A DNA stretch of 64,000 nt from NCBI RefSeq assembly GCF_002303925.1, contig NZ_MRCS01000026.1, positions 1-64,000 of the forward strand, written 5' to 3'. How positions within the stretch are numbered: position 1 is the first letter of the stretch; the number at the start of each line of letters is the position of its first letter. The notes under the pieces were generated by a model. It saw nothing but the letters and a program-made list of their open reading frames with translations, made no database searches and had not been told where the DNA came from. A program made the position numbers and the translations under genes. This document shows positions 23,176 to 32,324 of this stretch, one piece after another. Origin of the DNA: Pseudomonas sp. ACN8. GTDB lineage: Bacteria; Pseudomonadota; Gammaproteobacteria; Pseudomonadales; Pseudomonadaceae.

Positions 23176-23220
23176 TTAGTCTTATCGGACGATGAACACC
23201 CGGCGCGCGCGGCGAACAAT
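23176..23220 (+). promoter_or_regulatory. Cluster dyad with -10 for kstD
   Basis: TTAGTCTTATCGGACGATG, core at 23179-23190, 20 bp spacer, AACAAT at 23215-23220. It is 38 bp from the oppositely oriented dyad for DUF1302. Confidence 0.7.
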
Positions 23221-23296
23221 CCCGAGACCGACTGCACCGGGCGAAGATCCGGCGGTGGCGGTTTCTGCCTGATGGGCGCTGAACAAGGGTGATCGC

Positions 23297-25039
23297 ATGA
23301 ACGCTGCCGGGATCAAATGGGATGAGTGCTGTGATGTGTTGGTGATTGGCTCGGGAGCCGGGGGCATGACCGCTGCGCTGCGCGCCCACGACCTGGGCCT
23401 CAATGCGCTGCTGATCGAAAAGAGCGGCGAGTACGGCGGTACCTCGGCGGTGTCCGGCGGCGGCATCTGGATCCCCAACAACCACCGGATCAATGCGATC
23501 GGCGGCAGTGATTCGGCGGCCGAAGCGATTGCCTACATCCGCGCCGTGACCCATGGCGAGATCGATGACGGGCGCATCGAAGCCTATGTCGAGCACGGTC
23601 GGGAGATGGTCGAGTACCTGGAACAACACACCCGTGTGCGCTTCGAGGCGCAACCGCGCTACGCCGATTACTACCCGGAAGTCGAGGGCGGCAAACCGGG
23701 CTATCGCTCGATGGATCCGCAACCGTTCGATGCCGCCGAACTCGGCGAAGAATTCCTGCGCATGCGCGCACCGTCCCCCGGCACCCTGATGATGGGGCGC
23801 ATGGCGATGACCATGAAAGAGGCGCAAGTGCTGTTGTGCCGTGGGCCCGGCTGGTTGCGCCTGACCCTGCGGGTGATGTGGCGCTACTGGCGTGATCGCG
23901 AAGGCCGACGCTTGTCCCGTCGCGACCGCTTCCTGACTTTGGGCAATGCCTTGATCGGCGCCTTGCGCTGTTCGTTGCTCGATCGCGGCAAGTCGCTGTG
24001 GCTCAACTGTGCGCTCGAAGAACTATTGCTGGTTGATGACCGGGTCGGCGGGGCGCGGGTCAATCGCAACGGTCAGTTGCTCAACGTCAAGGCGCGTTAC
24101 GGGGTGATCATTGCCGCCGGTGGTTTCGAGCGTAACCAGGCGATGCGCGAGCAGTACCTGCCGCAGCCGTCCCAGGTGAACTGGAGCGCCACGCCGCCGA
24201 ACAATACCGGCGACGGTATCCGCGCGGGTCAGGCCATTGGCGCACGAACCGCATTGATGGAGCACAGCTGGTGGGCGCCGACCACCTACGTGCGCGGGGA
24301 AGAAAAACAGCGCGCCTTGTTCGTTGAACGTACGTTACCGGGGTGCGTGATGGTCAACGCGGCGGGGGCGCGTTTCGTCAACGAAGCCGCGCCCTATACC
24401 GATATCGTTTACGCGATGTACGCCAATAACCGCGAAGGTGCCGCGAGCGTGCCGTGCTGGATGGTGTTTGACGCCGAGTTCCGCCGCAAATACCCGTGCG
24501 GTGCGTTGCTGCCGGGCTATGCCCAGCGCGATTGGCAATTGCCCGAGCATCTGCGTGATTACTTTCAAAAAGCGTCGAGCCTGGAAGAACTGGCGACGAA
24601 AATCGGCGTCGATGCCGCCGGACTGGTGCGCACTGTGCAGCGTTTCAACGGCATGGCGGTGCAGGGTGTCGACGAGGATTTCCACAAGGGCGAATCGCTG
24701 TTCGATCGCTACTACGGCGACCCGAACGTGCAACCCAATCCGTGCCTGGCGCCGTTGCTCAAGGGACCGTTCTATGCCGTGCGCATCGACGCCGGCGACA
24801 TCGGCACCAAGGGTGGCCTGCTGACCGACGTGCACGCCCGCGTGTTGCATGAAGACGGCGAACCGATCAACGGCCTGTACGCCATCGGCAACAGCGCCGC
24901 CTCAATGATGGGCCGCACCTATCCGGGCGCCGGTTCTACCATCGGCCCGGCCATGACTTTCGGTTACCTGGCCGCCAATCACATCAAACGCCAGAGCGAA
25001 ACCGCGTCGGCGAAAACCTTGTTCGGGAGTGTCGAATGA
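23297..25039 (+). CDS. kstD: 3-ketosteroid Delta1-dehydrogenase KstD
   Basis: A 580-residue FAD protein of the fumarate reductase/KstD family. The FAD-binding loop VIGSGAGGMTAAL is at 16-28, with GGTSAVSGGGIWIPNN following. The C-terminal segment GPFYAVRIDAGDIGTKGGL contains the tyrosine and glycine that in known KstD act in proton abstraction and 3-keto binding, and GNSAASMMGRTYPGAGSTIGPA closes the FAD site. It introduces the C1-C2 double bond, which with KshAB hydroxylation opens ring B. The stop overlaps the next SDR start (ATGA). A separate Kst4D-like protein at 30.6 kb differs in its active-site segments. Confidence 0.9.
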   Translation: MNAAGIKWDECCDVLVIGSGAGGMTAALRAHDLGLNALLIEKSGEYGGTSAVSGGGIWIPNNHRINAIGGSDSAAEAIAYIRAVTHGEIDDGRIEAYVEHGREMVEYLEQHTRVRFEAQPRYADYYPEVEGGKPGYRSMDPQPFDAAELGEEFLRMRAPSPGTLMMGRMAMTMKEAQVLLCRGPGWLRLTLRVMWRYWRDREGRRLSRRDRFLTLGNALIGALRCSLLDRGKSLWLNCALEELLLVDDRVGGARVNRNGQLLNVKARYGVIIAAGGFERNQAMREQYLPQPSQVNWSATPPNNTGDGIRAGQAIGARTALMEHSWWAPTTYVRGEEKQRALFVERTLPGCVMVNAAGARFVNEAAPYTDIVYAMYANNREGAASVPCWMVFDAEFRRKYPCGALLPGYAQRDWQLPEHLRDYFQKASSLEELATKIGVDAAGLVRTVQRFNGMAVQGVDEDFHKGESLFDRYYGDPNVQPNPCLAPLLKGPFYAVRIDAGDIGTKGGLLTDVHARVLHEDGEPINGLYAIGNSAASMMGRTYPGAGSTIGPAMTFGYLAANHIKRQSETASAKTLFGSVE

Positions 25040-25914
25040 ACAACCAGCATCCACAGGTCGCCGTAGTGACCGGCGCCAGTCGCGGAGTCGGGCAGGGCAT
25101 TGCCCAGGCCCTCGGGGCGGCGGGCATGACAGTGTATGTCACCGGTCGTGCTCCGGCGCAAGGCGGGTCGAATTTGTATGGGCATGCCTTGCGCGGCTCG
25201 TTGCAGGACACCGCCGCTGCGGTTACCGCTGCCGGTGGACGCGGTATCGCGGTCGTCTGTGACCACGCCGATGACGCGCAGGTTCAGGCACTGTTTGCCC
25301 GCGTTGAAGCAGAGAGCGGGCATCTGGATTTGCTGGTCAACAACGCCGCGTTCATCCATGACCGGTTGATCGAACCGGGGCCGTTCTGGGCCAAACCGCT
25401 GGAGCTGGTGCGCATTCTCGACGTCGGTCTGCGCTCGGCTTACATCGCCAGCTTCTACGCGGCACCGTTGTTGCTGAAAAGTGCCCAGGGGCTGATTTGC
25501 TTTACCTCGTCATTCGGTGCCGGGTGCTACATGCATGGCCCGGCGTACGGCGCGCAAAAGGCCGGGGTCGACAAGCTGGCGGCGGACATGGCGATCGATT
25601 TCGAAGGGCAGGGTGTGGCGGCGTTATCGCTGTGGCTCGGCCCGCAACTGACCGAACGCACGAAGATTGCCGGCGAGCAGCATGGCGAGCAGTACCAGGC
25701 GTTCCTGGCTCACGCTGAAACCCCACAGTTCAACGGGCGGGTGATTCATGCCTTGCTCAATGATCCACAGTTGATGGCGTTGTCCGGGCAGACCCTGATC
25801 ACCGCCGAAATCGCCCCCGGCTACGGCATCAGTGAAGCCGAAGGCCGCCAGCCACCGTCCCACCGCGCCATGCTCGGCAACCCGCGCCAGCAGCATCCGG
25901 CGCGGGTGGTCTGA
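25036..25914 (+). CDS. SDR family oxidoreductase
   Basis: A 292-residue short-chain dehydrogenase with VVTGASRGVGQGI near 10-22, NNAAF near 103 and YGAQKAG as the catalytic Tyr/Lys segment. The catalytic serine lies in CFTSSFGAG. Its C-terminal extension and overall layout resemble the DHRS1 group. It overlaps the kstD stop, so it is made with KstD. The substrate is unknown; a hydroxyl on the steroid nucleus is the simplest reading. Two REPINs follow before the converging fadD3. Confidence 0.82.
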   Translation: MNNQHPQVAVVTGASRGVGQGIAQALGAAGMTVYVTGRAPAQGGSNLYGHALRGSLQDTAAAVTAAGGRGIAVVCDHADDAQVQALFARVEAESGHLDLLVNNAAFIHDRLIEPGPFWAKPLELVRILDVGLRSAYIASFYAAPLLLKSAQGLICFTSSFGAGCYMHGPAYGAQKAGVDKLAADMAIDFEGQGVAALSLWLGPQLTERTKIAGEQHGEQYQAFLAHAETPQFNGRVIHALLNDPQLMALSGQTLITAEIAPGYGISEAEGRQPPSHRAMLGNPRQQHPARVV

Positions 25915-25937
25915 GCCGTCCAGTCATACACAAAAAT

Positions 25938-26031
25938 CTGTAGGAGCGAGCCTGCTCGCGATGACGGCAGAACATTCAACATCTATGTTGACTGACCTGA
26001 CGCTATCGCGAGCAAGCTCGATCCCACAGTT
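25938..26031. repeat. REPIN
   Basis: Inverted pair, right arm diverged (GAGCAAGCTCGATCCCACAG). Lies between converging operons. Confidence 0.85.
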
Positions 26032-26070
26032 GATCTGTGTCGGACGCGAAATCTGTGTACACCCTCGAAC

Positions 26071-26157
26071 ATTGTAGGAGCGAGCCTGCTCGCGATGGTC
26101 TATCAGTTGCATTGATGTCGACTGACACACCATCGCGAGCAGGCTCGCTCCTACAGG
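26071..26157. repeat. REPIN
   Basis: Inverted pair of GAGCGAGCCTGCTCGCGATGG palindromes ending 9 bp before the fadD3 stop. Confidence 0.88.
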
Positions 26158-26165
26158 GATTGCGT

Positions 26166-27746
26166 TTAGTCTGCGGGCTGCAGTGCCCACTCGCGCAACA
26201 CATTCTTGGTCACTTTGCCCGCCGCATTGATCGGCATCTTCTGCAGCACCTGCACCCGGCGCGGAACCTTGTAGTTGGCCATCTGCTCGCGGCACCAGGC
26301 GAGGAACCGCGCCTGTTCGATTTCCACACCTGGTGCGGGCAGCAGGAACGCCATCGCCACTTCACCCATGCGCTCATCGGGAATGCCGATCACCGCTGCC
26401 TGGGCCACGCCCGGATAGGTCAGCAAGCACTGTTCGATCTCCGCCGGGTACACATTGAAGCCGCCGGTGATGAACATGTCCTTGAGGCGGTCGGTGATGC
26501 GCAGGTAACCCTGCTCGTCGAGCATGCCGATGTCGCCGGTGTGCAGCCAGCCGTCGGCGTCGAGAATTTCCTGGCTGGCTTCGGGGTTGTTCAGATAACC
26601 CTGCATCAGGTTGTAGCCGCGAATCTGCACTTCACCGGGAACGCTCGCCGGCTGGCTGCGACCGCTGCTGCCGACACAACGCACTTCAACTCCCGGCATC
26701 GCCCGGCCACTGGTGTTGGCGACCCGTTCCGCAGAGTCACCGGCGCGGCAGATCGTGGCGAAACCGCAGACTTCCGTCAGGCCATACGCGGTGACGATGG
26801 TGGCGAAGCCCAGTTCGTCGCGCATGCGGTGGATCATCTCCACGGGAATCGCCGCCGCCCCGGTCACTGCCACGCGCAAGGAACTCAGGTCGAATTCGTT
26901 GCGCTGCGGATGGGCCAGCAACGACTGATACAACGTCGGTGGCCCGGGCAACACGGTGATGCGTTCCCGTTGCACGCATTCGAGCACGGCCTGCACGTCG
27001 AACACTTGCTGCGGCAGCAGAGTGCAGCCACGCATCAACGCCGCCAGCCAACCGGCCTTGTAGCCGAAGGAGTGGAAGAACGGATTGACGATCAGGTAGC
27101 GATCGCTCTCGCGCAAGCCGACGATATCGCTCCAGTCACGCACGATGCGCAGGTTCTGGCCGTGGCTGGTCATCACGCCTTTGGGTTTGCCGGTGGTGCC
27201 GGAGGTGAACAGCACGTCGGACAAGGCCTGCGGGCCAACGCTCTGTTCGCGGGTACGCAGGGCCAGGTGCGGCACGTCGATCCCCAGGTCCATAAACCGT
27301 TCCCAGGCCAGGGTGCCTGAGTTGGCACCGCGTACGCTGACGATGTGGCGCAGCTCAGGCAGATCCTCGGACGCCAGCATGCCGGGATAGTCCGCACCAA
27401 GAAACTCGCCGATGGCAAACAGTACGCAGGTGCCGCTTTCTCGCAGGATGTAGCCGGCCTCGCTGCCTTTCATCCGGGTATTGAGCGGCACCAGGGCGGC
27501 GCCGACACTTTGCAGGGCACCGGCGGCGACAATCCATTCCCACACGTTGGGTGCCCAGACCGCCACGCGGTCCCCGACCTGTACGTCGAGGGCCAGCAGT
27601 GCGCGGGCAGCCTGGCGGCGCAGTTGGTCCAGTTGTCGGTAACTGATGACGAGGCCCGCGTCCTTGATGGCCGGGCGATCGCCGTAGGCCTGGGCAGCGT
27701 TGGCGAACAGTTGAGCGATGGTCAGTGCGGTGGCGACAGGCGGCAT
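26166..27746 (-). CDS. fadD3: Acyl-CoA synthetase FadD3-like (HIP-CoA ligase)
   Basis: A 526-residue AMP-forming ligase. The P-loop motif FTSGTTGKPKGV lies near residues 182-193, with YGLTE, the hinge GWLHTGDIG ... DRLKDMFITGGFNVYPAEIE, and the catalytic lysine in NAAGKVTK close to the end. FadD3 attaches CoA to the C/D-ring propionate (HIP) released by HsaD, the entry step of ring C/D breakdown. The cluster contains all later enzymes of that branch, and this is its only acyl-CoA ligase, so FadD3 is the best assignment. It follows an SDR in a two-gene operon controlled by the dyad at 28636. Confidence 0.83.
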   Translation of the reverse strand: MPPVATALTIAQLFANAAQAYGDRPAIKDAGLVISYRQLDQLRRQAARALLALDVQVGDRVAVWAPNVWEWIVAAGALQSVGAALVPLNTRMKGSEAGYILRESGTCVLFAIGEFLGADYPGMLASEDLPELRHIVSVRGANSGTLAWERFMDLGIDVPHLALRTREQSVGPQALSDVLFTSGTTGKPKGVMTSHGQNLRIVRDWSDIVGLRESDRYLIVNPFFHSFGYKAGWLAALMRGCTLLPQQVFDVQAVLECVQRERITVLPGPPTLYQSLLAHPQRNEFDLSSLRVAVTGAAAIPVEMIHRMRDELGFATIVTAYGLTEVCGFATICRAGDSAERVANTSGRAMPGVEVRCVGSSGRSQPASVPGEVQIRGYNLMQGYLNNPEASQEILDADGWLHTGDIGMLDEQGYLRITDRLKDMFITGGFNVYPAEIEQCLLTYPGVAQAAVIGIPDERMGEVAMAFLLPAPGVEIEQARFLAWCREQMANYKVPRRVQVLQKMPINAAGKVTKNVLREWALQPAD

Positions 27747-27818
27747 GGGGCCTCCCCGATTAGAAGACAGTTGCGAAAAAGGGAGTAGGCCGGGCAGGGC
27801 GCCCGGCCGGATAACGAA

Positions 27819-28565
27819 TTACTGGGCGGGCGGGGCGAAACGGCGACCGGCGGAGAAACCACCGTCCACGGCGATCATCTGGCCGCTGACAAAGGACGCT
27901 TCGTCGGAGGCCAGGAACAGCGCGACGTTGGCCACTTCTTCCGGTTGCCCGGAGCGGCTGAGCATATGCTGCGAGGCGAAGAAGGCGTGGAACGCGTCGT
28001 TGTCACGGACCATGCTGGTCATCGGCGTTTCGATCAGGCCCGGGCACAAACCGTTGACGCGCACGTTGGCGTAGCCGTAGTCGATGGCCATCGAGCGGGT
28101 CAGTTGGTTGATGCCGCCCTTGGACACGTTGTAGGCCACGTTGCCGTCGCAGCCTTGCAGGCCGAAGATCGAACCGACGTTGATGATCGAGCCATTGCGT
28201 TGTTCAACCATCGACGCCAGCGCGTACTTGCTGGTGAGCATGCTGCCGGTCAGGTTGATGTCCATTACCCGTTGCCAGTTGGCGGTGGTGGTCTGGGTCA
28301 CGCTGCCCTGGTCGGCGACGCCAGCGGCATTGACCAGCACGTCGATGCGTCCGAAGCGGTTGATGACTTCTTGCATGACCTGCTGCACCTGCGCTTCGTC
28401 GCGCACGTCCAGGGTCATGAACAGGCCGGGAAAGTCTGCCGGTGCGCTGCCGATGTCCAGCCCGACCACTTGCGCGCCTTCGGCCGCGAAACGGCGCACG
28501 CAGGCCAGACCGATCCCCGAAGCGCCGCCGGTGACCACCGCGACCTTATTCTGCAAACGAGCCAT
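27819..28565 (-). CDS. SDR family oxidoreductase
   Basis: A 248-residue classical short-chain dehydrogenase: VVTGGASGIG at 10-19, NAAG near 83, catalytic Tyr and Lys in YNVSKGG and the closing segment SGQMIAVDGGFSAGRRF. It is the first gene of the operon with fadD3, and a dyad lies 71 bp upstream. Family members of this type oxidise secondary alcohols, including 3alpha-, 7alpha- and 12alpha-hydroxysteroids, but the specificity cannot be assigned. The 72-bp gap to fadD3 contains no clear terminator. Confidence 0.83.
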   Translation of the reverse strand: MARLQNKVAVVTGGASGIGLACVRRFAAEGAQVVGLDIGSAPADFPGLFMTLDVRDEAQVQQVMQEVINRFGRIDVLVNAAGVADQGSVTQTTTANWQRVMDINLTGSMLTSKYALASMVEQRNGSIINVGSIFGLQGCDGNVAYNVSKGGINQLTRSMAIDYGYANVRVNGLCPGLIETPMTSMVRDNDAFHAFFASQHMLSRSGQPEEVANVALFLASDEASFVSGQMIAVDGGFSAGRRFAPPAQ

Positions 28566-28605
28566 AACTGCACCTCTTTATTGTTGTGGGCTAATGCTGT
28601 GGCCG

Positions 28606-28651
28606 AGTCTAACCGCTGACCGGGCCTGGGTGATCGTCCAATGAGACTAAG
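28606..28651 (-). promoter_or_regulatory. Cluster dyad with -10 for the SDR-fadD3 operon
   Basis: Minus-strand reading: TTAGTCTCATTGGACGATC, core at 28636-28647, 20 bp spacer, TAGACT at 28606-28611. Confidence 0.68.
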
Positions 28652-28680
28652 CAACAGATCTCAAGACCGGCACATTTCAA

Positions 28681-28783
28681 CTGTAGGAGCGAGCCTGCTC
28701 GCGAAAAACGCCCGGGCACCGCGGTCATTCAGATAGGGCGCGTTATCGTTGACGTCCATCGCGAGCAGGCTCGCTCCTACAGG
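28681..28783. repeat. REPIN
   Basis: Inverted pair of GAGCGAGCCTGCTCGCGA palindromes between the fadD3 operon promoter and the kshB stop. Confidence 0.88.
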
Positions 28784-28796
28784 GGGATGCGTATCT

Positions 28797-29879
28797 TCAA
28801 TCGGGGAATTTCAGGTGTACCTTGGCGCCGGTTGGTCGGCTCTGGCAGGCCAGGGTCCAGCCGTCGGCCAGTTCCTTGGGCGTCAGCACATCGTTGCGTG
28901 CCAACTGAACCTCGCCTTCCTTGACCACACACATGCACGCGCCGCAGAAACCTTCTTCACAGGACGACGGCACATCCAGGCCGGCGGCCTTGCAACTTTG
29001 CAGCAGGGTGTCGCCCGGCTGGCAGGTAATTTCGTGTTGCTGGCCATCGAGTTCGACGATCAGCGCTTTGCACTGCGAACCCATCGCTGCCTCGCGGGCG
29101 AGGGCTTCTTCGGCCAATAGTTCGTCGGGGTCCGGCGGTGAGACGAAACGTTCGACATGGATCCGCTCGGCCGCTTCGCCCAGTGCCAGCAGCGCGCGCT
29201 CCACGGTGTCCATGAACGGTCCCGGCCCGCAGATGAAGTAGTCGCCGCCGGCCGACCCGCGCAGCAGATGACGGACCTGATGGTCCGTCAGGAAACCCTG
29301 CACCGAATCGAGGACGTGCACCACGTGCAGTTGATCAGGATGCGCCTTGATCAACCGGCACAGCTCGTCCTTGAAAATCACCGACGCTTCATCGCGGTTG
29401 GCGTAGATCAACTTGATCGGCCGCCGACTGCTGTGCAGCACTGATTTGAGAATGGAAAACACCGGGGTGATGCCCGAACCGCCCCCGAACAGGACCAGGG
29501 GCTTTTCGGTGTCCGCCTGCGGGTCCAGGCAGAACAGCCCGGCCGGTGGCAGTACTTCCAGCCAGTCGCCGACCTGCACTTCGTTCATCCAGTTCGACAC
29601 CCGGCCGCCGTCGACCCGTTTCACCGTGACCTTGGGCAGCGCGTCCGCGAGGGGCGAGCTGGCCATGGAATAGCAACGGGTCAACAGTTTGCCGGCCAAG
29701 GGCACGCGAAAACTCAGGAACTGGCCCGGTTTGTAGCGAAAGCGCTCACGCAGGGTTGGCGGTACGTCCAGCACCAGCGAGCGCGCATCGGCGGTCTCGT
29801 CGATCACCGCGCACACTTGCAATGAGACACTTCCCGTCGTGTGTTCGGCCGGGGTCAGGTTCTGTTGTTGCGTGCCCAT
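28797..29879 (-). CDS. kshB: Ketosteroid 9alpha-hydroxylase reductase KshB
   Basis: A 360-residue three-domain reductase. The FAD domain shows RCYSMASSP, the NAD domain GGGSGITPVFSI and ICGPGPFMD. The C-terminal plant-type [2Fe-2S] domain has CEEGFCGAC with the fourth cysteine in TLACQ. This order (FAD, NAD, ferredoxin) is that of KshB, which passes electrons from NADH to KshA. ATG 29879 behind CGAGG is preferred over GTG 29885. It is the last gene of the hsaB-kst4D-hsd-kshB operon. A different reductase-dependent oxygenase partner cannot be excluded, but KshA is the only Rieske oxygenase in view. Confidence 0.87.
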   Translation of the reverse strand: MGTQQQNLTPAEHTTGSVSLQVCAVIDETADARSLVLDVPPTLRERFRYKPGQFLSFRVPLAGKLLTRCYSMASSPLADALPKVTVKRVDGGRVSNWMNEVQVGDWLEVLPPAGLFCLDPQADTEKPLVLFGGGSGITPVFSILKSVLHSSRRPIKLIYANRDEASVIFKDELCRLIKAHPDQLHVVHVLDSVQGFLTDHQVRHLLRGSAGGDYFICGPGPFMDTVERALLALGEAAERIHVERFVSPPDPDELLAEEALAREAAMGSQCKALIVELDGQQHEITCQPGDTLLQSCKAAGLDVPSSCEEGFCGACMCVVKEGEVQLARNDVLTPKELADGWTLACQSRPTGAKVHLKFPD

Positions 29880-29892
29880 GTTCACCTCGACC

Positions 29893-30648
29893 TCAGAGCC
29901 CGCTGATCAGCTGGGCGTTGTCGACGCGGATCTCGGCACCGTTGACGAATCGCGACTCGTCGGCGGCGAGGAACAGCACCACGTTGGCAATGTCCCGTGG
30001 CGCGGCCATTCGGTTCATCGGGTCCTGGTCCAGCGCTTCCTGCGGGATCGGTTGACCACCGGCCAGGGCCTGGGTCATCGGCGTGTTCACGCCATCGGGG
30101 TGCACGCTGTTGCAGCGGATGCGGTAACCCTGTTGCTTGCAGTGCAAGGCGATGGAGCGGGTCATCGCCGCCACTGCGCCTTTGGACGCCGAGTAGGCAC
30201 AGAACATCGGCATTGCGCCCAAGGCCGCCACCGACGACATGTTGATGATCGAGCCGCCGCCGGTTTCCTTCATGGCCTGGATCGCGTACTTGCAGCCGAG
30301 GAAGTAGCCTTCGCCGTTGATCTTCTGCACTTTCTGCCACAGTTCCAGCGTGGTGTCTTCGATGCTGCCCAGGGCCAGGATCGCGGCGTTGTTGACCAAT
30401 ACATCGAGACGGCCGAAGTGTTCGACGGTGGTCTTGACCACGTGTTGCCAATCGCTTTCGCTGGCGATGTCGTGGCGGATGAATAGCGCGTTGCTGCCGA
30501 TCTCGGCGGCAACCTGACGGCCAGCCTCTTCGTTGAGATCGGTCAGCACCACTTTGGCGCCTTCGCGGGCCAGCAGCAGGGCGTCTTGGCGACCGATGCC
30601 GCTGGCGGCGCCGGTGATGATGCAGACTTTGCCTTCTACACGTTGCAT
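29893..30648 (-). CDS. 3beta/17beta-hydroxysteroid dehydrogenase-type SDR
   Basis: A 251-residue SDR that closely follows the Comamonas testosteroni 3beta/17beta-hydroxysteroid dehydrogenase: IITGAASGIG at 10-19, HDIASESDWQ, AMKETGGGSIINMSSV, catalytic YSASKGA, then NSVHPDGVNTPM and a C-terminus NGAEIRVDNAQ. That enzyme oxidises 3beta- and 17beta-hydroxyls to ketones with NAD, feeding the isomerase and ring-opening enzymes. It overlaps the upstream Kst4D-like gene by 13 bp and lies 14 bp before kshB. The substrate position is inferred from similarity. Confidence 0.84.
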   Translation of the reverse strand: MQRVEGKVCIITGAASGIGRQDALLLAREGAKVVLTDLNEEAGRQVAAEIGSNALFIRHDIASESDWQHVVKTTVEHFGRLDVLVNNAAILALGSIEDTTLELWQKVQKINGEGYFLGCKYAIQAMKETGGGSIINMSSVAALGAMPMFCAYSASKGAVAAMTRSIALHCKQQGYRIRCNSVHPDGVNTPMTQALAGGQPIPQEALDQDPMNRMAAPRDIANVVLFLAADESRFVNGAEIRVDNAQLISGL

Positions 30649-32315
30649 TGTTGTTCTCCTGATCGTGCGGTTTGAAGTGCGAATTGGTCGGCCACGTGGG
30701 CGGCAGCCCGGCGACCGGAAAAGATGCAGTCGGCCAATGACAGGCCGGAGACATAAAGGTTGGACGCGACACCGACAGCGTTACGGCCGGCGCTGTAGAG
30801 CCCGTTTATTGGCTGGCCGGCGTGGTCCAGCACCTGTCCGCTGGCCTCGCAGACCTTCAGCCCGCCGAGGGTGATGACCGGGCAGGGGAAGAGCTTGCTG
30901 TCGAAAGACAGGTCGAGGGCGTACCACGGACCCTGGTCGAGGTTGGCGAGCATCGCGGCGGACTTGCCGAACTCGTCGGCGACCTCACCGCGTGCCGCGC
31001 GGGAATAGCGTTCGACACTCTGGCGCAGCAGTTCCGGCGGCAGGTTGCAGCGTTTGGCCAACCCGGCCAGGCTGTTGCTGCGCTTGGCGTTGAACAGCAG
31101 GTTGAGCAGCACCGGCAGGCGCTGGAAATTCCAGACTTTGCCCGGGCCGACCTGGCGCAGCGCTTCGCGCACCAGCTCACGGTTGAGTACCAGAATGGCT
31201 CGGCCTTCCTGTTCTTCGACCATGGCGTGGCCGAGGGTCGCGCCGTAGATTTCTTCGTTGGCGTAACGCTGTCCGCGGGCATTGACGATCAGTCCCCGGG
31301 CCCAGGCCAGTGGCGGGTTGATGAAACGCCAGGCGCTGACCTTGTCCATCCGCGCCACGCTGCCACCGGCGCTCTGGCCCAGGGCGATGCCGCTGCCATT
31401 GCACCCGGTGGCGCCCAGCGGCAGGCCGGCCAGGTATTGCGGCGCGTGTTGGCGCACCAGATCGCGATTGAAGATAAAGCCGCCGCTGCTCAGCAGCACC
31501 GCCCGTTCGGCGCGAATCAATTGCCGAATGGCGCTGCTCTGTTCGATGCGACGCTGCCGGGCGCGCAAGCGGTCGGCCAATGCCGGAGCGTACATATGAA
31601 TGGCCGCGGCCCAGCGCGACAGACGCGCATGTTGTTTGGCGGCGCGGCTACCCGACGGCAGTTGCCAGGCTTCAACACCGATGACTTTGTCGTCGAGGTC
31701 GAGCACCAGTCGCCGTACTTCGCACTGGCTGCGCAGGCGTGCGCCATGACGCAAGGCGCTGGCCTTGAGCGGCGCGAACAGGCTGGCACCGGACATGCCC
31801 GGGCCTTGGGTGCGGTGGCCACGGGGCGCCGGCTTGGCGCTGGCGGCATAGGCCGGCACGGCTTCGTTGCCGGAGTAATAGAGATAGTACTGGTCGCTCG
31901 GGTACGAGGTTTTATGCGGTGGCACGCTGGCCTCGAAGGCCGCGCCTTGTCGCTCCAGCCAGGCCAGTTGCTCGCGGCTGCCGTCGCAGAAGTGCTTTAG
32001 GGTTTCGCCGCTGACGGCTTCCCCGACTTCCTGACGCAGGTAATTGAACATGGCTTCGCTGCTGTCTTCGTAGCCAGCCTGACGCTGATACGGCGTACCG
32101 CCGCCGGCATACACCACGCCACCGCTGAGTGCCGTGGCGCCGCCGCCTTCGAAGCGATCCAGTGCGAGCACCGACAAGCCGCGAGCACTGGCTTCGATGG
32201 CGGCACAGGCGCCGGCACCGCCAAACCCGACGATCAGCAAGTCGCAGCGGTCGTCCCATGGCAACTGGTCGGCGCTGTTCACTCGCAACGCCGTCAACCG
32301 GTTCAGGCTGTCCAT
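30636..32315 (-). CDS. 3-ketosteroid Delta4-dehydrogenase (Kst4D/TesI-like)
   Basis: A 559-residue FAD flavoprotein. The dinucleotide loop LLIVGFGGAGACAAIEA is near residues 26-42, followed by the Kst4D-type stretch GGGATALSGGVVYAGGGT and KTSYPSDQYYLYYSGNE. These segments differ from KstD and fit the 3-ketosteroid Delta4-(5alpha)-dehydrogenases. Such enzymes put the C4-C5 double bond into saturated A rings (5alpha- or, in bile-acid degraders, 5beta-steroids). It lies between hsaB and the hydroxysteroid dehydrogenase in one operon. Stereo-preference (5alpha versus 5beta) cannot be read from the sequence. Confidence 0.83.
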   Translation of the reverse strand: MDSLNRLTALRVNSADQLPWDDRCDLLIVGFGGAGACAAIEASARGLSVLALDRFEGGGATALSGGVVYAGGGTPYQRQAGYEDSSEAMFNYLRQEVGEAVSGETLKHFCDGSREQLAWLERQGAAFEASVPPHKTSYPSDQYYLYYSGNEAVPAYAASAKPAPRGHRTQGPGMSGASLFAPLKASALRHGARLRSQCEVRRLVLDLDDKVIGVEAWQLPSGSRAAKQHARLSRWAAAIHMYAPALADRLRARQRRIEQSSAIRQLIRAERAVLLSSGGFIFNRDLVRQHAPQYLAGLPLGATGCNGSGIALGQSAGGSVARMDKVSAWRFINPPLAWARGLIVNARGQRYANEEIYGATLGHAMVEEQEGRAILVLNRELVREALRQVGPGKVWNFQRLPVLLNLLFNAKRSNSLAGLAKRCNLPPELLRQSVERYSRAARGEVADEFGKSAAMLANLDQGPWYALDLSFDSKLFPCPVITLGGLKVCEASGQVLDHAGQPINGLYSAGRNAVGVASNLYVSGLSLADCIFSGRRAAAHVADQFALQTARSGEQQCNV

Positions 32316-32324
32316 GTTCGGGCC

